Origin: an uncultured Ruminococcus sp.
GTDB taxonomy: Bacteria > Bacillota > Clostridia > Oscillospirales > CAG-272
DNA length: 6,398 nt
Reading direction: 5' to 3'
NCBI GenBank assembly: GCA_902803255.1
Contig: CADCPG010000008.1
Span: forward strand, 1 to 6,398
Of the stretch, positions 6,112 through 6,398 are shown piece by piece. The position numbers were made by a program, and so were the translations under genes. The first letter of the stretch is position 1. Every line of letters begins with the position of its first letter. The notes beneath the pieces are model-generated. The model ran no database searches. It worked only from the letters and a program-made list of their open reading frames with translations, and was not told the origin of the DNA.

Positions 6112-6160
6112 AAAAAAGGGCGCCCGGGAAACTGTACCGCGGGGCGGAAAATTGGCGCCC
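6112..6160 (-). terminator. Possible intrinsic terminator of a minus-strand gene to the right of the window
   Basis: On the minus strand GGGCGCC (6160-6154) can pair with GGCGCCC (6124-6118), a perfect 7-bp GC stem followed directly by six T residues (6117-6112). The 29-nt loop contains a smaller stem, CCGC-CCC-GCGG. The loop is longer than usual, which lowers confidence. It lies just upstream of the operon promoter, the expected place to separate two transcription units. Confidence 0.42.
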
Positions 6161-6398
6161 GGGGCGGGGAGGGGGCAGCCGGCGTTCGCGTCTGAAGCTC
6201 TGCCGCACGCTGCCCGGATGCCGGCCGTATCCGGCGGACTGATATCCTCTTTCAAGGGAAAAGAATCGGAGACAGGGGTTTGGCAGGATGAGCAGAAGAA
6301 AGGAGAAGGGAAAGGAAGTTCGGAACGGAATGCAGGGGAGCGGAAAAGATATTTCCCCCGCACCTGACGAAAACAGTTGAAAAAAGTAGCGTTTTGTG
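6161..6398. other. Non-coding stretch, right end of window
   Basis: I find no convincing gene here. Reading frames are open on both strands for about 100 codons, but their predicted proteins have no recognisable motif, have unlikely composition and lack good ribosome binding sites. The plus strand is strikingly purine-rich from about 6254 to 6353. Around 6214-6234 there is a 6-bp inverted repeat, CCGGAT with ATCCGG around a 9-base centre, without a T-run. It may be the 3' region of an outside minus-strand gene or an intergenic spacer. Confidence 0.45.

Noticed and set aside
6043..6367. Open frames of about 100 codons on both strands in the right-hand spacer
   Set aside because: They overlap the promoter and possible terminator, have odd composition and no family signal.

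Overview
The window looks like chromosomal DNA from a GC-rich, gut-type Clostridia (Firmicutes/Bacillota) bacterium. The clues are a lipoprotein solute-binding protein of a type common in uncultured intestinal Clostridia, InlB-like and Listeria-Bacteroides repeats next to a BspA-like leucine-rich segment in one secreted protein, purine-rich Shine-Dalgarno sites, and a sigma-A promoter with a perfect TATAAT. The species cannot be named from this sequence. All supported genes lie on the minus strand, so the layout is read from right to left.

Right end (about 5943-6398): about 455 bases with no convincing gene. They hold a possible intrinsic terminator for a minus-strand gene outside the window (6112-6160), then a good minus-strand promoter (-35 at 6065-6070, -10 at 6042-6047). 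A leader of roughly 90 nt follows, with a GC-rich hairpin and two mutually exclusive AT-rich hairpins just before the first Shine-Dalgarno site.

Operon (5942 to 1): four genes follow with no obvious terminator between them. (1) A 505-residue lipoprotein of the ABC-transporter solute-binding class. (2) A 1043-residue predicted lipoprotein that joins three composite InlB-type repeats, a Listeria-Bacteroides repeat, a short BspA-like leucine-rich segment and a C-terminal SGNH-hydrolase-like domain. (3) An 80-residue protein that is almost entirely membrane helices. (4) A membrane-bound O-acyltransferase (MBOAT) of the AlgI/DltB type, cut off by the left window edge after 307 residues. Genes 2-3-4 are tightly packed (29- and 16-base gaps), and the MBOAT ribosome binding site touches the stop codon of the small gene.

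Interpretation: an MBOAT with an extracytoplasmic SGNH partner is the standard pair for O-acylating an exported polymer (alginate, peptidoglycan, teichoic acid and similar). Here the SGNH domain sits on a long, probably membrane-anchored stalk of adhesin-like modules, a small membrane protein lies between the two enzymes, and an orphan solute-binding lipoprotein heads the operon. A reasonable inference is a cell-surface polysaccharide acylation machine with its own glycan-binding components. The polymer and the acyl donor cannot be read from the sequence.
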